The translations under genes were made by a program, and so were the position numbers. From JAFAMB01 sp963775805 (lineage in GTDB: Bacteria; Verrucomicrobiota; Verrucomicrobiia; Chthoniobacterales; JAFAMB01), in NCBI GenBank assembly GCA_963775805.1, contig CAVZKG010000005.1:186001-250000 (forward strand): a stretch of DNA of 64,000 nucleotides. Direction: 5' to 3'. This document shows, piece after piece, positions 54,025 to 62,997 of this stretch. The notes under the pieces were generated by a model. The model worked only from the letters and a program-made list of their open reading frames with translations, had not been told where the DNA came from and searched no databases. Position 1 is the first letter of the stretch. Each line of letters starts with the position of its first letter.

Positions 54025-54315
54025 TTAGAATCCTTTTTCCGCAAGCTGATTCAAACATTTCCCGACAGCGTCAAGCGCTTTGCCGGCATCGACACCATCG
54101 GCAGTGACCGAAATCTCCGCGCCGCGTCGTATGTCAGCGGTCATCAGATCCATGATGCTGACTGCGGAACATTTCTTGCCATTCACCGAGATCGTAATTT
54201 CGCTCTTGAACCGCATCGCGCAACGGACCAGCTCGCTAACCGGACGTGCATGCAGTCCGCTCTCATTCGTGATGAGAAACTTTCGGGTCTCTTCTTTTCT
54301 CGCGGCCTTCTCCAT
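54025..54315 (-). CDS. HPr-like phosphocarrier protein
   Basis: A 96-residue HPr. The active His is in ESGLHARPVSEL (H22) and the regulatory Ser lies in SAVSIMDLMTAD (S53), both conserved, so it could accept phosphate from enzyme I and from HPr kinase. About 10 extra charged residues precede the domain. No PTS enzyme I or II gene is nearby. It is the first gene of the HPr-kinase-enolase operon, suggesting a regulatory link rather than sugar transport. Confidence 0.88.
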   Translation of the reverse strand: MEKAARKEETRKFLITNESGLHARPVSELVRCAMRFKSEITISVNGKKCSAVSIMDLMTADIRRGAEISVTADGVDAGKALDAVGKCLNQLAEKGF

Positions 54316-54493
54316 AGGGCTGTTATTTCGATCTTAGGTCAAAATCTGAGTCACATCGTCGGTTGCGGTACAATCTGGCGAAACAGACAGATTTTTCACG
54401 TTAAATGGACACGCTGCGACTTGATTTGTTTAAAGAGGTCGCAAAAAACCGGTTAATTGCCCAGGCGCTTAGCGGTTTAGATTCAATCGCCGA

Positions 54494-55789
54494 TTAATTT
54501 GACGCACGGTTTGTTGCTGCGTGCACTTTTCGATTGCGCGCCCTGCGATTTCCGATAGCCGCCGGCTCTTTTGATTTTTCTGGACGACCTCGTTGGTCCA
54601 ATTCAAGCAGGACCAAACCTGCCGCGCCGCGAGCCCAGACTTCGTCTCCCCAATGATGAATCACGATATCAAGATTTTGCTTCAGCGGGGGAATCACCAT
54701 CCGTTCAGCGACGGAACGCAAGCTCTCTTCAAACAAATGCGCGCATCGCACCGACCCCTGGCAGATAATTACACGCTGCGGATTCAACAGATTCACCAGA
54801 TTGGCAATTCCCAAGCCGAGGTACCGGCCCATCTGCTCGAAGATCCGCTTCATCGGTTTATCGCCTGCCTCGGCCCTGGCGACAATCGCCTGCAGCAGAT
54901 GGGATCGTTCATTGTAGTCTAGCGGCCGTTTCGGAACTCGAAATCCTGCTCTGGCCGCTTCGTGAATCAGCGCGAATGCAGCGGTATGCGTTTCCATGCA
55001 ACCACTTTCGCCGCACTGACACAACGGGCCGCCGAATACGAGTTTTGTGTGGCCAAACTCCGCCGCCAGGCCTTGTGCACCACGATAGAGTTTCCCATCC
55101 AAAATCAGGCCGCTCCCGGTGCCATGCTCGATTGTGATGACGACGGCATTCTCCAATCCTTTCGCCATACCGAACCAATGCTCCGCCAGTGTGACCAGGT
55201 TGGCATCGTTCTCTACAAAGACCGGCACGTCGAATTTCGCTTGCATCAGTTCCCTGAAATTGAGGTTCGGAGTCTCAAACGCCGGGCTCCAGAACGCAAT
55301 GCCGCGATGCGAATCGATAAAGCCAGGCAGACCGAAACCGATCCCGCTCACGTCATCGACCGTTTTGTCCGCTTTCTTCAGACAATTGCGAACGCCTCGT
55401 ACCACAAATGCGGCTAGCTGAGGGGGTGTCATCTTCGGAGATTCCATCGCAATGTTGTCTGAAGCGACCACGTTACCGACAAAGTCTGTGACCGAAAAAA
55501 CGATTTGGTGAACTGCAATTTTAACGCCGATCACATGGGTGTATTGCGGATTTAACCGCAACATCACCAATGGACGGCCGCGACCTCTGCCAATTGTGCC
55601 GGAAGCGCTGTCTTCGATGAGCGCACCTTCCGCTATCAGGTGTCCGACGATGCTGGAAATGGTTGCCTGGCTGAGCCCGGTCAAATCCGATAATTCGGAA
55701 CGGGAGATTTGGTTATCGTGAAGGCGAATCGCTTGAAGGACTTCAAATCGATTGATGTTACGTATGGTGGCTGGACCTCGCGCAGACAT
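54494..55789 (-). CDS. ROK-family transcriptional repressor (NagC/Mlc-like)
   Basis: A 431-residue regulator. The N-terminal helix-turn-helix is ISRSELSDLTGLSQATISSIV (about 28-48). The ROK domain has GIGFGLPGFID, ENDANLVTLAEH, IEHGTGSGLILDG and the zinc site EFGHTKLVFGG with CQCGESGCMET. It binds DNA unless occupied by a sugar or sugar phosphate. A basic C-terminal tail (RRARNRKVHAATNRASN) is unusual. It faces the sugar-binding-protein gene at 56011 across about 220 bases and lies 178 bases upstream of HPr, so it may control both. Confidence 0.87.
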   Translation of the reverse strand: MSARGPATIRNINRFEVLQAIRLHDNQISRSELSDLTGLSQATISSIVGHLIAEGALIEDSASGTIGRGRGRPLVMLRLNPQYTHVIGVKIAVHQIVFSVTDFVGNVVASDNIAMESPKMTPPQLAAFVVRGVRNCLKKADKTVDDVSGIGFGLPGFIDSHRGIAFWSPAFETPNLNFRELMQAKFDVPVFVENDANLVTLAEHWFGMAKGLENAVVITIEHGTGSGLILDGKLYRGAQGLAAEFGHTKLVFGGPLCQCGESGCMETHTAAFALIHEAARAGFRVPKRPLDYNERSHLLQAIVARAEAGDKPMKRIFEQMGRYLGLGIANLVNLLNPQRVIICQGSVRCAHLFEESLRSVAERMVIPPLKQNLDIVIHHWGDEVWARGAAGLVLLELDQRGRPEKSKEPAAIGNRRARNRKVHAATNRASN

Positions 55790-56010
55790 TTAGAAAATGT
55801 GAATAACTTGAGTTGTTAATTAAAAATATGCGGTTCTACAAGCATGTACTCCTAGGCAAACAAGAACAGGTTTGAAAATTGTGAAAAAGCCGAATTTCGC
55901 GAACCCGATTAAAGCTTGACGGCTGCCAACGCTATCGGAAGGATAGTGATGTTATTCGGTCCTGGGCTTGCTTCCGCCGCTCGGACCGAAATTCAATCCC
56001 CCTCGATGCT

Positions 56011-57273
56011 ATGAAGTCTCAAGCGATTCTCTCTTTGGCCCTTTGCGGTTTGCTATGCCTGTCGGCTTCGGCTGAAACAACGATTAAAATACTCCACTTG
56101 CAGAAAGTGCCTAAGGTCCTCGAGATCTGGCAACAGGCGGCGCAGGAATACGAGAAGGCACACCCGGGAGTTAAGGTGCAGTTTGACTATCTCGAAAACG
56201 AAGCCTTTAAAGCGAAGTTGCCGACTTTGCTGCAATCCAAGGACCGCCCGAGCTTATTTCACAGTTGGGGTGGAGGAGTCATGATTGAGCAGATCAATGC
56301 AGGTGTCGTTCAAGATATCACCGGCGAGATCGCTGAGGGAGGCTTCAAAGACACGTTTTATCCTGCCGGAGTCCAAAATTTCACTTATCAGGGAAAGACC
56401 TACGGGTTGCCGAACGACATCGCGCCGATTGTCTTCTGGTACAATAAAGATCTTTGCGCCAAAGCGAGTTTCGACCCGACGAAAATCAAGACCTGGGATG
56501 ATTTTATCGACGCCGTAAAGAAGTGCCAGACTGCGGGAATCACCCCACTTGCGGCAGGAGGCAAGGACGAGTGGCCGCTCCATTTCTACGCGGCGTTCCT
56601 GCTGATGAGGGTTTTGGGGAAGGAAGGGATGCAAGCTGTGATCGCAGGCAAGAACGGAGGATTCACCAGCCCGGAAGCCGTCAAAGCATTTCAGCTCTAT
56701 CAAGATCTCGCGGCGCTAAAGCCATTTCAGCCTGGGTTCCTCGCAAACACCTATGCTGAGGCGGCAGGTACTTTTCACGATGGGAAAACCGCGTTTCACC
56801 TAATGGGAGTCTGGGATCTCACGGAAGGGCGTTCAGATTCGGCCGATGGGAAAGGGTTGCCGGACGAAAAAATTGGCTGGTTCTTTTTTCCCGAAGTGCA
56901 GGGAGGTAAAGGACACGCGAACGATATATTCGCAAGCGTCGATGGGTGGCTCGTCGCGAAGGACGCACCGAAGGAGACCGTCGATTTCATGAAAGTCTGG
57001 CTCGGGAAGGATATCCAGGACAAGATTGCGGAAGCAGGTTTGTTCATTCCTGTGGTTAAAGGAACAGCTGAGTCAATTAAACAGCCTTTCTTCAAGGCAA
57101 TCGCTCAGGAAGTCGGAAACTCGCAATGGATCGCGATCGCCATGGACCAGTTGCTCGGTCCGGATACCGGTCGTGTGTTCAATGATGCGTGCACGGATAT
57201 TGCCGCTGGGAAATTGACGGCCGACAAAGCGGCCAAGACGATCGAAGATTCCTGGGAGCAGAACAACAAATAG
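56011..57273 (+). CDS. Sugar ABC transporter substrate-binding protein (family 1)
   Basis: A 420-residue exported binding protein with signal peptide MKSQAILSLALCGLLCLSASA. Typical segments are KVLEIWQQAAQEYEKAHPGV, LPTLLQSKDRPSLFHSWGGG, YGLPNDIAPIVFWYNKDL and the C-terminal helical lobe. It binds an oligo- or monosaccharide. No permease genes are adjacent; they must be elsewhere. It is followed by an oxidoreductase and a ThuA protein on the same strand. Confidence 0.87.
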   Translation: MKSQAILSLALCGLLCLSASAETTIKILHLQKVPKVLEIWQQAAQEYEKAHPGVKVQFDYLENEAFKAKLPTLLQSKDRPSLFHSWGGGVMIEQINAGVVQDITGEIAEGGFKDTFYPAGVQNFTYQGKTYGLPNDIAPIVFWYNKDLCAKASFDPTKIKTWDDFIDAVKKCQTAGITPLAAGGKDEWPLHFYAAFLLMRVLGKEGMQAVIAGKNGGFTSPEAVKAFQLYQDLAALKPFQPGFLANTYAEAAGTFHDGKTAFHLMGVWDLTEGRSDSADGKGLPDEKIGWFFFPEVQGGKGHANDIFASVDGWLVAKDAPKETVDFMKVWLGKDIQDKIAEAGLFIPVVKGTAESIKQPFFKAIAQEVGNSQWIAIAMDQLLGPDTGRVFNDACTDIAAGKLTADKAAKTIEDSWEQNNK

Positions 57274-57412
57274 CGGTTCGAAACCTCCCTTTGCGGGCCG
57301 CGAACCGGACTGGCAGTGATGCGGACCAGCAACTGTTTTCCTCGCGGCCCGATCAAGAATTCGCTTGCCGTCCAATGCGAATACCGGTTGTTTGTTTCGC
57401 TTCCCGAAATAT

Positions 57413-58513
57413 ATGACTACTCCACTCCGTGTCGGAATCGTTGGCTCCGGTTTCATCAGCGCCGCATACCTCAAAGCCGCGAAGAATTTCCCCGAACTGG
57501 CTTTCGTAGCGTGCGCGGATGCGCTGCCTTCCAATGCCGAGAAACGTGGGGAAGAATTTGGACTGAAGGCCGAATCTGTCGATGAGCTGTTGCATGATGA
57601 GTCTGTCGATATCGTGCTGAACTTGACCACGCCACAGAGCCATTTTGAAGTGACGTCCAAAGGATTAGAGGCCGGAAAACATGTTTACTCGGAGAAGCCT
57701 CTGACCCTCAGCTTACGTGAGGCGGAAGCACTGGTTGGACTTGGTCGTAAGCACAAAGTCAGATTGGGCTGTGCGCCCGACACGTTTCTGGGCGGCGGAC
57801 AGCAGACCGCAAGAAAGCTGATCGACGACGGCGCGATTGGGAAACCTGTGGGCGGAACGGCGTTTATTATGACGGGAGGGCCGGAAAGCTGGCATCCCAA
57901 TCCGCAATTCTATTTCCAAAAGGGAGGTGGCCCCGTTTTCGATATGGGCCCCTACTATATAACGGCTCTGATCAACTTCTTCGGTCCCGTACGGCGTGTC
58001 ACCTCAATCGGACGACGCAGTCTCGAGACGCGCGTGTTCGGAGCGGGTCCGAGCAAGGGAGGAACGTTTCCGGTTGAGATTCTCACACACTACAACGCGC
58101 TCCTGGAATTTGAGCAGGGCCCGGTGATAAGTTTTCACGCCAGTTTCGACGTTCCTGGGCATACCCACCTTCCGATCGAGATCTATGGCACCGAAGGAAG
58201 CCTTCAAGTGCCGGATCCCAATACCTTTGGCGGTCCGGTTCGACTCCTGGAAAAGGGTGGAAAATGGAATGATATTCCGCTTACGCATGGTTTCGGTGAT
58301 GGCAATTATCGAAGCCTCGGAATCGCGGAGATGGCAAGCGCGATCCGGGCGAACCGGCAACACCGGGCGGCGGAAGACCTCGTAGCACATACCGTGGAAA
58401 TAATGGAAACCATTGTGAACGGCGGTGAGACCGGGCAGGCCATCCCGATCACGACTCGATGCGAGCGGCCACGCGCATTGCAACCTCTACAAAGGCTCGG
58501 GCTTTTGGACTAG
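57413..58513 (+). CDS. Gfo/Idh/MocA-family sugar dehydrogenase
   Basis: A 366-residue NAD(P)-dependent enzyme. The Rossmann motif is VGIVGSGFISAAYLKA, the conserved EKPLTLSLREAE follows GKHVYS, and the C-terminal domain has GGGPVFDMGPYYITAL with the catalytic Asp/Tyr region. It oxidises or epimerises a sugar, sugar acid or inositol. ATG 57413 is used because it begins the first beta-strand. The stop overlaps the GTG of the ThuA gene by one base. Confidence 0.88.
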   Translation: MTTPLRVGIVGSGFISAAYLKAAKNFPELAFVACADALPSNAEKRGEEFGLKAESVDELLHDESVDIVLNLTTPQSHFEVTSKGLEAGKHVYSEKPLTLSLREAEALVGLGRKHKVRLGCAPDTFLGGGQQTARKLIDDGAIGKPVGGTAFIMTGGPESWHPNPQFYFQKGGGPVFDMGPYYITALINFFGPVRRVTSIGRRSLETRVFGAGPSKGGTFPVEILTHYNALLEFEQGPVISFHASFDVPGHTHLPIEIYGTEGSLQVPDPNTFGGPVRLLEKGGKWNDIPLTHGFGDGNYRSLGIAEMASAIRANRQHRAAEDLVAHTVEIMETIVNGGETGQAIPITTRCERPRALQPLQRLGLLD

Positions 58514-59160
58514 TGAGCCAAAAAAACGCATTAGTCGTCTGGGGCGGATGGGAGGGTCATCAGCCGGAACAATGTGCAGCCATTATCGAGAAATTCCTCT
58601 TTGAGGACGGATTCAGCGTCACAAAGGAGAATAGTACAAGCGCGTTTGCCAACTCGGAATTGTCTCGGTTCGATTTGATCGTGCCGATTTATACGATGGG
58701 AAGCATCACTGACGCGGAAGCGAAAAATCTTTCAACAGCGGTTGCATCCGGGGTTGGCCTTGCTGGGTATCACGGAGGAATGGGTGACAGCTTTCGAGCC
58801 AATACGGATTACCAGTTCATGACCGGTGGCCAATGGGTGGCGCATCCGGGAAACATCATTTCCTACCGGGTCAACATTATCGACAAAATGGATCCGATTG
58901 TGACCGGCATCGAGGATTTCGATTACAAGTCGGAGCAGTACTACATGCACGTCGACCCGAGCAATCAGGTGCTGGCAACGACGACGTTTTCCGGAGAACA
59001 TTGCTCCTGGATTGAGGGCGTTCGAATGCCGGTTGTCTGGAAAAGGATGCACGGAAAAGGCAGAGTCTTTTACAGTTCACTCGGACATGTGGCAGCCGAG
59101 TTCGGCGTACCTGAGATGGCGACAATATTCCGTCGCGGAATGCATTGGGCGACGCGATAG
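58513..59160 (+). CDS. ThuA-domain protein
   Basis: A 215-residue glutamine-amidotransferase-like ThuA protein: ALVVWGGWEGHQPEQCAA at the start, FDLIVPIYTMGSITD, GVGLAGYHGGMGDSF, HPGNIISYRVNI and the closing GRVFYSSLGHVAAEF. ThuA proteins are tied to uptake and modification of disaccharides such as trehalose and usually neighbour Gfo/Idh/MocA enzymes, as here. The GTG start (TAGTG junction) is preferred to an upstream in-frame ATG inside the previous gene. Confidence 0.87.
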   Translation: MSQKNALVVWGGWEGHQPEQCAAIIEKFLFEDGFSVTKENSTSAFANSELSRFDLIVPIYTMGSITDAEAKNLSTAVASGVGLAGYHGGMGDSFRANTDYQFMTGGQWVAHPGNIISYRVNIIDKMDPIVTGIEDFDYKSEQYYMHVDPSNQVLATTTFSGEHCSWIEGVRMPVVWKRMHGKGRVFYSSLGHVAAEFGVPEMATIFRRGMHWATR

Positions 59161-59219
59161 CGCTGCTTGCCTTCTAGCCCGCATTTCTCACCGGCAACCG
59201 CACTCGCGAGATTTTCGGC

Positions 59220-60545
59220 CTACGTGGAGTGCTCGCGAATATAGTCTCGATACCAATAGAACGAATCTTTCGGAATCCGTTTCTGCGTGGGGTAGTCGAT
59301 GCTGATGATTCCGAACGTCGGACGATAGCCGGCAGCCCATTCGAAGTTGTCGGTCAGGGACCAGAGGAAGTAGCCCCGGATATCCACCCCCTGTTGCCGC
59401 GCTTCCTGCATCGCTTGGAGATAGTCGTTCAGAAAAGCGATCCGTTTTTCGTCATGAACCTTCCCATCGGCGGATACTGTGTCTGTAAAGAATGCACCAT
59501 TCTCCGTGATGTAGATCGGAGGGCAATGATAGCGTTCATGCACCTCCAAAAGGACCTCGCGAAATTCGGTCGGATTGATTTCCCATTTGTAAGCCGTTTG
59601 CGGAAGTCCGGCCGGAGGATCGACTTGATCATAACCGATCGGAGTCTTTGGATTCGCTACGATATAAACGCGGAAATAATGGTTGATCCCGAGAAAATCG
59701 ATCGGTTGATGGGCAGTTTCGAGGTCGCCATCCTTCACGTAAGGGGTGATCTCGGGAAGAATTCTTTCCGGATACTCGCCGGCGAGAAGCGGGCTAAGAT
59801 AGCACCCGTTCCACAAGTCAGTGTGTCGCTCGGCCATCACAGCGGAAGCTTTAGATTTGTCTGCTGGCACACCGCGCTGGAGGTTCAATGTCGTTCCGAG
59901 CTTGAACGACGGATCCGTCGCCCGAAGCGCCTGAATAGCTTTCCCTTGTGCCAGATTGAGATGGTGCGTCACCGCAAAAAACGCGTCCAAGTCTGTGACT
60001 CCTGGTGCGTGCATTCCAAGCGCATGACCCAGAAGTGAATAAACCGACGGTTCATTCAACATGATCCAATGTTTGACGCGATCTCCAAGACGTTCCGCCG
60101 TTTGCACGGCATAGTCGGTGAACCAACCGGCAATGTCGCGACTAGCGAATCCCCCGCGATCCTGAAGCGCTTGCGGAAGATCCCAATGGAATAGTGTCAC
60201 AAATGGTGTGATCCCCGCTGAGAGGAGCTCATCCACAACGCGGCTATAAAAATCGAACCCTTTCTGATTTTGTTGTCCCTTGCCTTCCGGGATAACTCTT
60301 GACCACGAAACTGAAAATCGGTAGGCACCCACCCCAAGATCGCGCATCAGGTGGATATCCTCAGCGTAACGGTGGTAGTGATCGCATGCGATGTCGGCGT
60401 TTTCGGATCGCTCCACCTTGCCGGGAGTGTGAGAAAAGGTGTCCCATACCGACGGCCTGCGCCCGTCTTCTGAGGTCGCGCCCTCGATCTGGTAGCTTGC
60501 CGTGGCTGTTCCCCAAAGGAACGGTGGAGTGGAGGAAATAGACAT
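59220..60545 (-). CDS. GH1 beta-glucosidase
   Basis: A 441-residue family 1 glycoside hydrolase. FLWGTATASYQIEGA starts the barrel, FSVSWSRVIPEG and the acid/base Glu in HWIMLNEPSVY follow, and the nucleophile Glu is in PIYITENGAFF. SLTDNFEWAAGYRPTFGI is the aglycone/glycone loop. It hydrolyses cellobiose-type beta-glucosides in the cytoplasm, as there is no signal peptide. It converges on the ThuA gene. Confidence 0.93.
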   Translation of the reverse strand: MSISSTPPFLWGTATASYQIEGATSEDGRRPSVWDTFSHTPGKVERSENADIACDHYHRYAEDIHLMRDLGVGAYRFSVSWSRVIPEGKGQQNQKGFDFYSRVVDELLSAGITPFVTLFHWDLPQALQDRGGFASRDIAGWFTDYAVQTAERLGDRVKHWIMLNEPSVYSLLGHALGMHAPGVTDLDAFFAVTHHLNLAQGKAIQALRATDPSFKLGTTLNLQRGVPADKSKASAVMAERHTDLWNGCYLSPLLAGEYPERILPEITPYVKDGDLETAHQPIDFLGINHYFRVYIVANPKTPIGYDQVDPPAGLPQTAYKWEINPTEFREVLLEVHERYHCPPIYITENGAFFTDTVSADGKVHDEKRIAFLNDYLQAMQEARQQGVDIRGYFLWSLTDNFEWAAGYRPTFGIISIDYPTQKRIPKDSFYWYRDYIREHST

Positions 60546-60719
60546 ACGAAAGGTTCAGGATGCTATCTTGAAGAAATCAGTGTGTCCAAGTGAAAATGCG
60601 GTCGCGCTCCGGACGGCATCCGGAAATAGTTCACAGGTCGATTTAATTGGTTTATATCGATATCAAAAATAGGGTGGCTGATTGCCGCAAAACCTCTATT
60701 GCCGGGGACAGGAGACAGC

Positions 60720-61316
60720 ATGACAAGGATAATCCGATTGGCAGAAGAAGCTGACGCCAACGCGCTGCTTGAGATCTATGGACCGTTTTGCCGAAACTCG
60801 CCGATCACGTTCGAAACAAGCTGCCCAACAGTCTCTGAAATCCAACGACGGATCCGGACCGTCTCTGAAATCTGTCCATGGTTGGTCTGCGAACACCTGG
60901 GCAACATTCTCGGATACGCCTATGCGAGCCGGCACCGTGATCGGGAAGCGTACCGATGGTCAGTTGACGTGGCCGTTTATCTTTCTGTAAGCCATCGCGG
61001 GCAGCGAATTGGAACCGCTCTTTACACCGCTTTGTTCGATCTCTTACGAATTCAAGGATTCTACAACGTGTACGCCGGGATTACCCTGCCCAATCCAGCG
61101 AGTATCCGGCTCCACGAGCGATTCGGTTTTGAGCGTATTGGGATCTACCGGAACGTAGGATACAAGGCGGGTGCATGGCACGATGTGGGCTGGTGGGGAC
61201 TTCAACTCCGACAGGCAGTTGCTTCGCCGGCAGAGCTAATTCCTTTGAAAGACGCAATTCTCCGGGAGGACTTCCTTGCCGCAATCAAATCGGCAGAATA
61301 TCTCCTTCAGGAATGA
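60720..61316 (+). CDS. GNAT N-acetyltransferase (phosphinothricin-acetyltransferase-like)
   Basis: A 198-residue GNAT enzyme with IRLAEEADANALLEIYGPF at the N terminus, the pantetheine-binding strand VDVAVYLSVSHRGQRIGTAL and the C-terminal NPASIRLHERFGFERIGIYRNVGYKAG, all typical of the Pat/Bar group that acetylates phosphinothricin or methionine sulfone-like amines. AGGAGA lies 6 bases before the ATG. Its stop overlaps the next start (ATGA). Confidence 0.88.
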   Translation: MTRIIRLAEEADANALLEIYGPFCRNSPITFETSCPTVSEIQRRIRTVSEICPWLVCEHLGNILGYAYASRHRDREAYRWSVDVAVYLSVSHRGQRIGTALYTALFDLLRIQGFYNVYAGITLPNPASIRLHERFGFERIGIYRNVGYKAGAWHDVGWWGLQLRQAVASPAELIPLKDAILREDFLAAIKSAEYLLQE

Positions 61317-62113
61317 AGTTTCGATCAACGCCGAATTGGGGGCTGCCGATTTTAGCCTCTTTTACCATGTTCCTTGGAACCGCCGAAATGTCGCTGGCTC
61401 AGTCTATCCAGCTCTCTGAATCACAGGCCGAAAGAATCGGTCACCGGCTCTGGCAAAACGAATCGGGTGCCACGGTGGCAGGTTTGACCGCATGGAATTA
61501 CGGAGAAGATTTCGCGTCGCTTGGGATCGGCCATTTTATCTGGTATCCAACCGGTGCGCGGGGACCTTTTGAGGAGAGCTTCCCTCCTTTGGTTCGCTTT
61601 CTCGTTTCGCAAAAGGCATCTGTCCCAGTTTGGCTCGCTCAAGCCAGTGCCTGTCCCTGGTCCGATCGCGCTCAATTTCTGGCAGATCAGCAATCTCCGC
61701 GAATGAGGCAGCTAAGGGCTTTGCTCGCCGGGACGATTGGCCTTCAGGCTAGATTCGCCGGGCTGCGACTGGAACGCGCCCTGCCGAAGATGCTCGAGGC
61801 AGCTCCGGCCGAAGATCGAGAAAAAATCCAACGAAATTTTGATCGCGTCGCGGACGAACCGTCCGGATTATATGCGCTGGTGGATTACGTCAACTTCAAG
61901 GGAGAAGGTACGCTGGGGACTGAACGCTACCACGGGGAGGGGTGGGGTTTGCTCCAGGTTCTCGAGGAAATGGGAAATGGCCCTGCAAACAGGGAATTTG
62001 CGGCGGCCGCTGAGAGAGTTCTGGCCCGGCGCGTCGCTAATTCCCCGGCAGCCCGAGGCGAAAACCGTTGGCTTCCCGGTTGGAAAAACCGTGTCCGGAC
62101 CTACGCGGATTAG
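61313..62113 (+). CDS. Secreted conserved protein, unknown function
   Basis: A 266-residue protein with a signal peptide (about 1-29, ending SLAQ). The mature part starts with a Glu-rich helix (LSESQAERIGHRLWQNESGA) and has W-N-Y-G-E-D-F-A-S-L-G-I-G-H-F-I-W-Y, whose Glu-Gly-His arrangement recalls lysozyme-like folds, and later GEGWGLLQVLEEM. It may be a cell-wall-active enzyme but I do not recognise the family with confidence. It is translationally coupled to the acetyltransferase. Confidence 0.65.
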   Translation: MKFRSTPNWGLPILASFTMFLGTAEMSLAQSIQLSESQAERIGHRLWQNESGATVAGLTAWNYGEDFASLGIGHFIWYPTGARGPFEESFPPLVRFLVSQKASVPVWLAQASACPWSDRAQFLADQQSPRMRQLRALLAGTIGLQARFAGLRLERALPKMLEAAPAEDREKIQRNFDRVADEPSGLYALVDYVNFKGEGTLGTERYHGEGWGLLQVLEEMGNGPANREFAAAAERVLARRVANSPAARGENRWLPGWKNRVRTYAD

Positions 62114-62263
62114 CGTTTCTCTTTGAGAGATGCAGGCTTCGATCGTCCGATTTCAAAACCCAAACCGACGCGCAAGTGGCTGGCCCGCATTTCACACAGA
62201 AACGCGAAAAATACGGGCTAGGGCGCGCGCGGATTTCCCTCGAGCCCGACAAGGGATTGCGGT

Positions 62264-62509
62264 CTAAAAGAATTTACCTGCTACGAACAGCACAATCAGC
62301 GCGCCGATGATCGATAAAAGTAGACCGGCCGGATGAAATGGAGCGCCGTCTGCCGGCTTCGAAAAGAGCCTCGCAATCAATCCGCCAACTATCGATCCCA
62401 CAATTCCAAGGATCACCGTCATAATGAAGCCGAGGTGCGTGTGGAGGATGAAACTGGCGATCGCACCTGCGATGAAGCCAAGGATGATGGACCAAATAAT
62501 ATGTAACAT
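62264..62509 (-). CDS. GlsB/YeaQ/YmgE-family small membrane protein
   Basis: An 81-residue protein with three hydrophobic helices rich in Gly (SIILGFIAGAIASFIL, MTVILGIVGSIVGGLIARLF, LLLSIIGALIVLFVAG). This is the transglycosylase-associated or GlsB family, often induced by stress; the molecular role is unclear. Stand-alone gene. Confidence 0.85.
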   Translation of the reverse strand: MLHIIWSIILGFIAGAIASFILHTHLGFIMTVILGIVGSIVGGLIARLFSKPADGAPFHPAGLLLSIIGALIVLFVAGKFF

Positions 62510-62759
62510 AGAGGTTTTGAGGTTAAGTTACTGGTAACTTTAATTCTGTTTTTTATCAGACTGGAAGTACGATGTCGATGCCCTTTGGTTCGCGACAGTG
62601 AGCTCCTGTCGGAGGGCGCGTATCTGCCCTCGATTCGGTGCTGATCCACCCACAGAAATCGAATTCGGCGTATTTCCTGCGAAGGGACATTGTTATATTT
62701 TCTGTAAATACTAAGTTCAAAAAGAATCGGCGATGATCAGCCTGGTTCCATTCGCTATC

Positions 62760-62957
62760 ATGAAGAAGGCGTTATTGTCCCTCACGTTCTTGGCTTTTAT
62801 TCCGGCAACTTCTGCTCCTGGATTGAGCGCGCCGGCGACGCGGGTCGCGGCCTCTTTCCATCGCACCTTGGTGTTCAGGGTGCCAACGCATCGGTCGCAA
62901 GTGAAGCTTGTGTTCACGGTGCCAACGCATCCGCCTCCCGCCGGTTCCGCGGTGTAA
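62760..62957 (+). CDS. Short secreted peptide with internal repeat (tentative)
   Basis: A 65-residue frame starting MKKALLSLTFLAFIPATSAP, which looks like a signal peptide, then a short mature part with the repeated V-P-T-H unit (FRVPTHRSQV, FTVPTHPPPA). An in-frame ATG nine codons upstream exists. The repeat DNA underneath (62871-62931) may be the real feature and the frame incidental. Confidence 0.35.
   Translation: MKKALLSLTFLAFIPATSAPGLSAPATRVAASFHRTLVFRVPTHRSQVKLVFTVPTHPPPAGSAV
62871..62931 (+). repeat. Two direct repeats of 22 bases
   Basis: Copies at 62871-62892 and 62910-62931 share GTGTTCA-S-GGTGCCAACGCATC and differ only at S (G or C). The start-to-start distance is 39 bases, a multiple of three, so both fall in the same frame of the small peptide. 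Confidence 0.75.
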
Positions 62958-62997
62958 ATTCGCGCAATTATTCTTCGTTCAACAGCTCAAACCAGAG

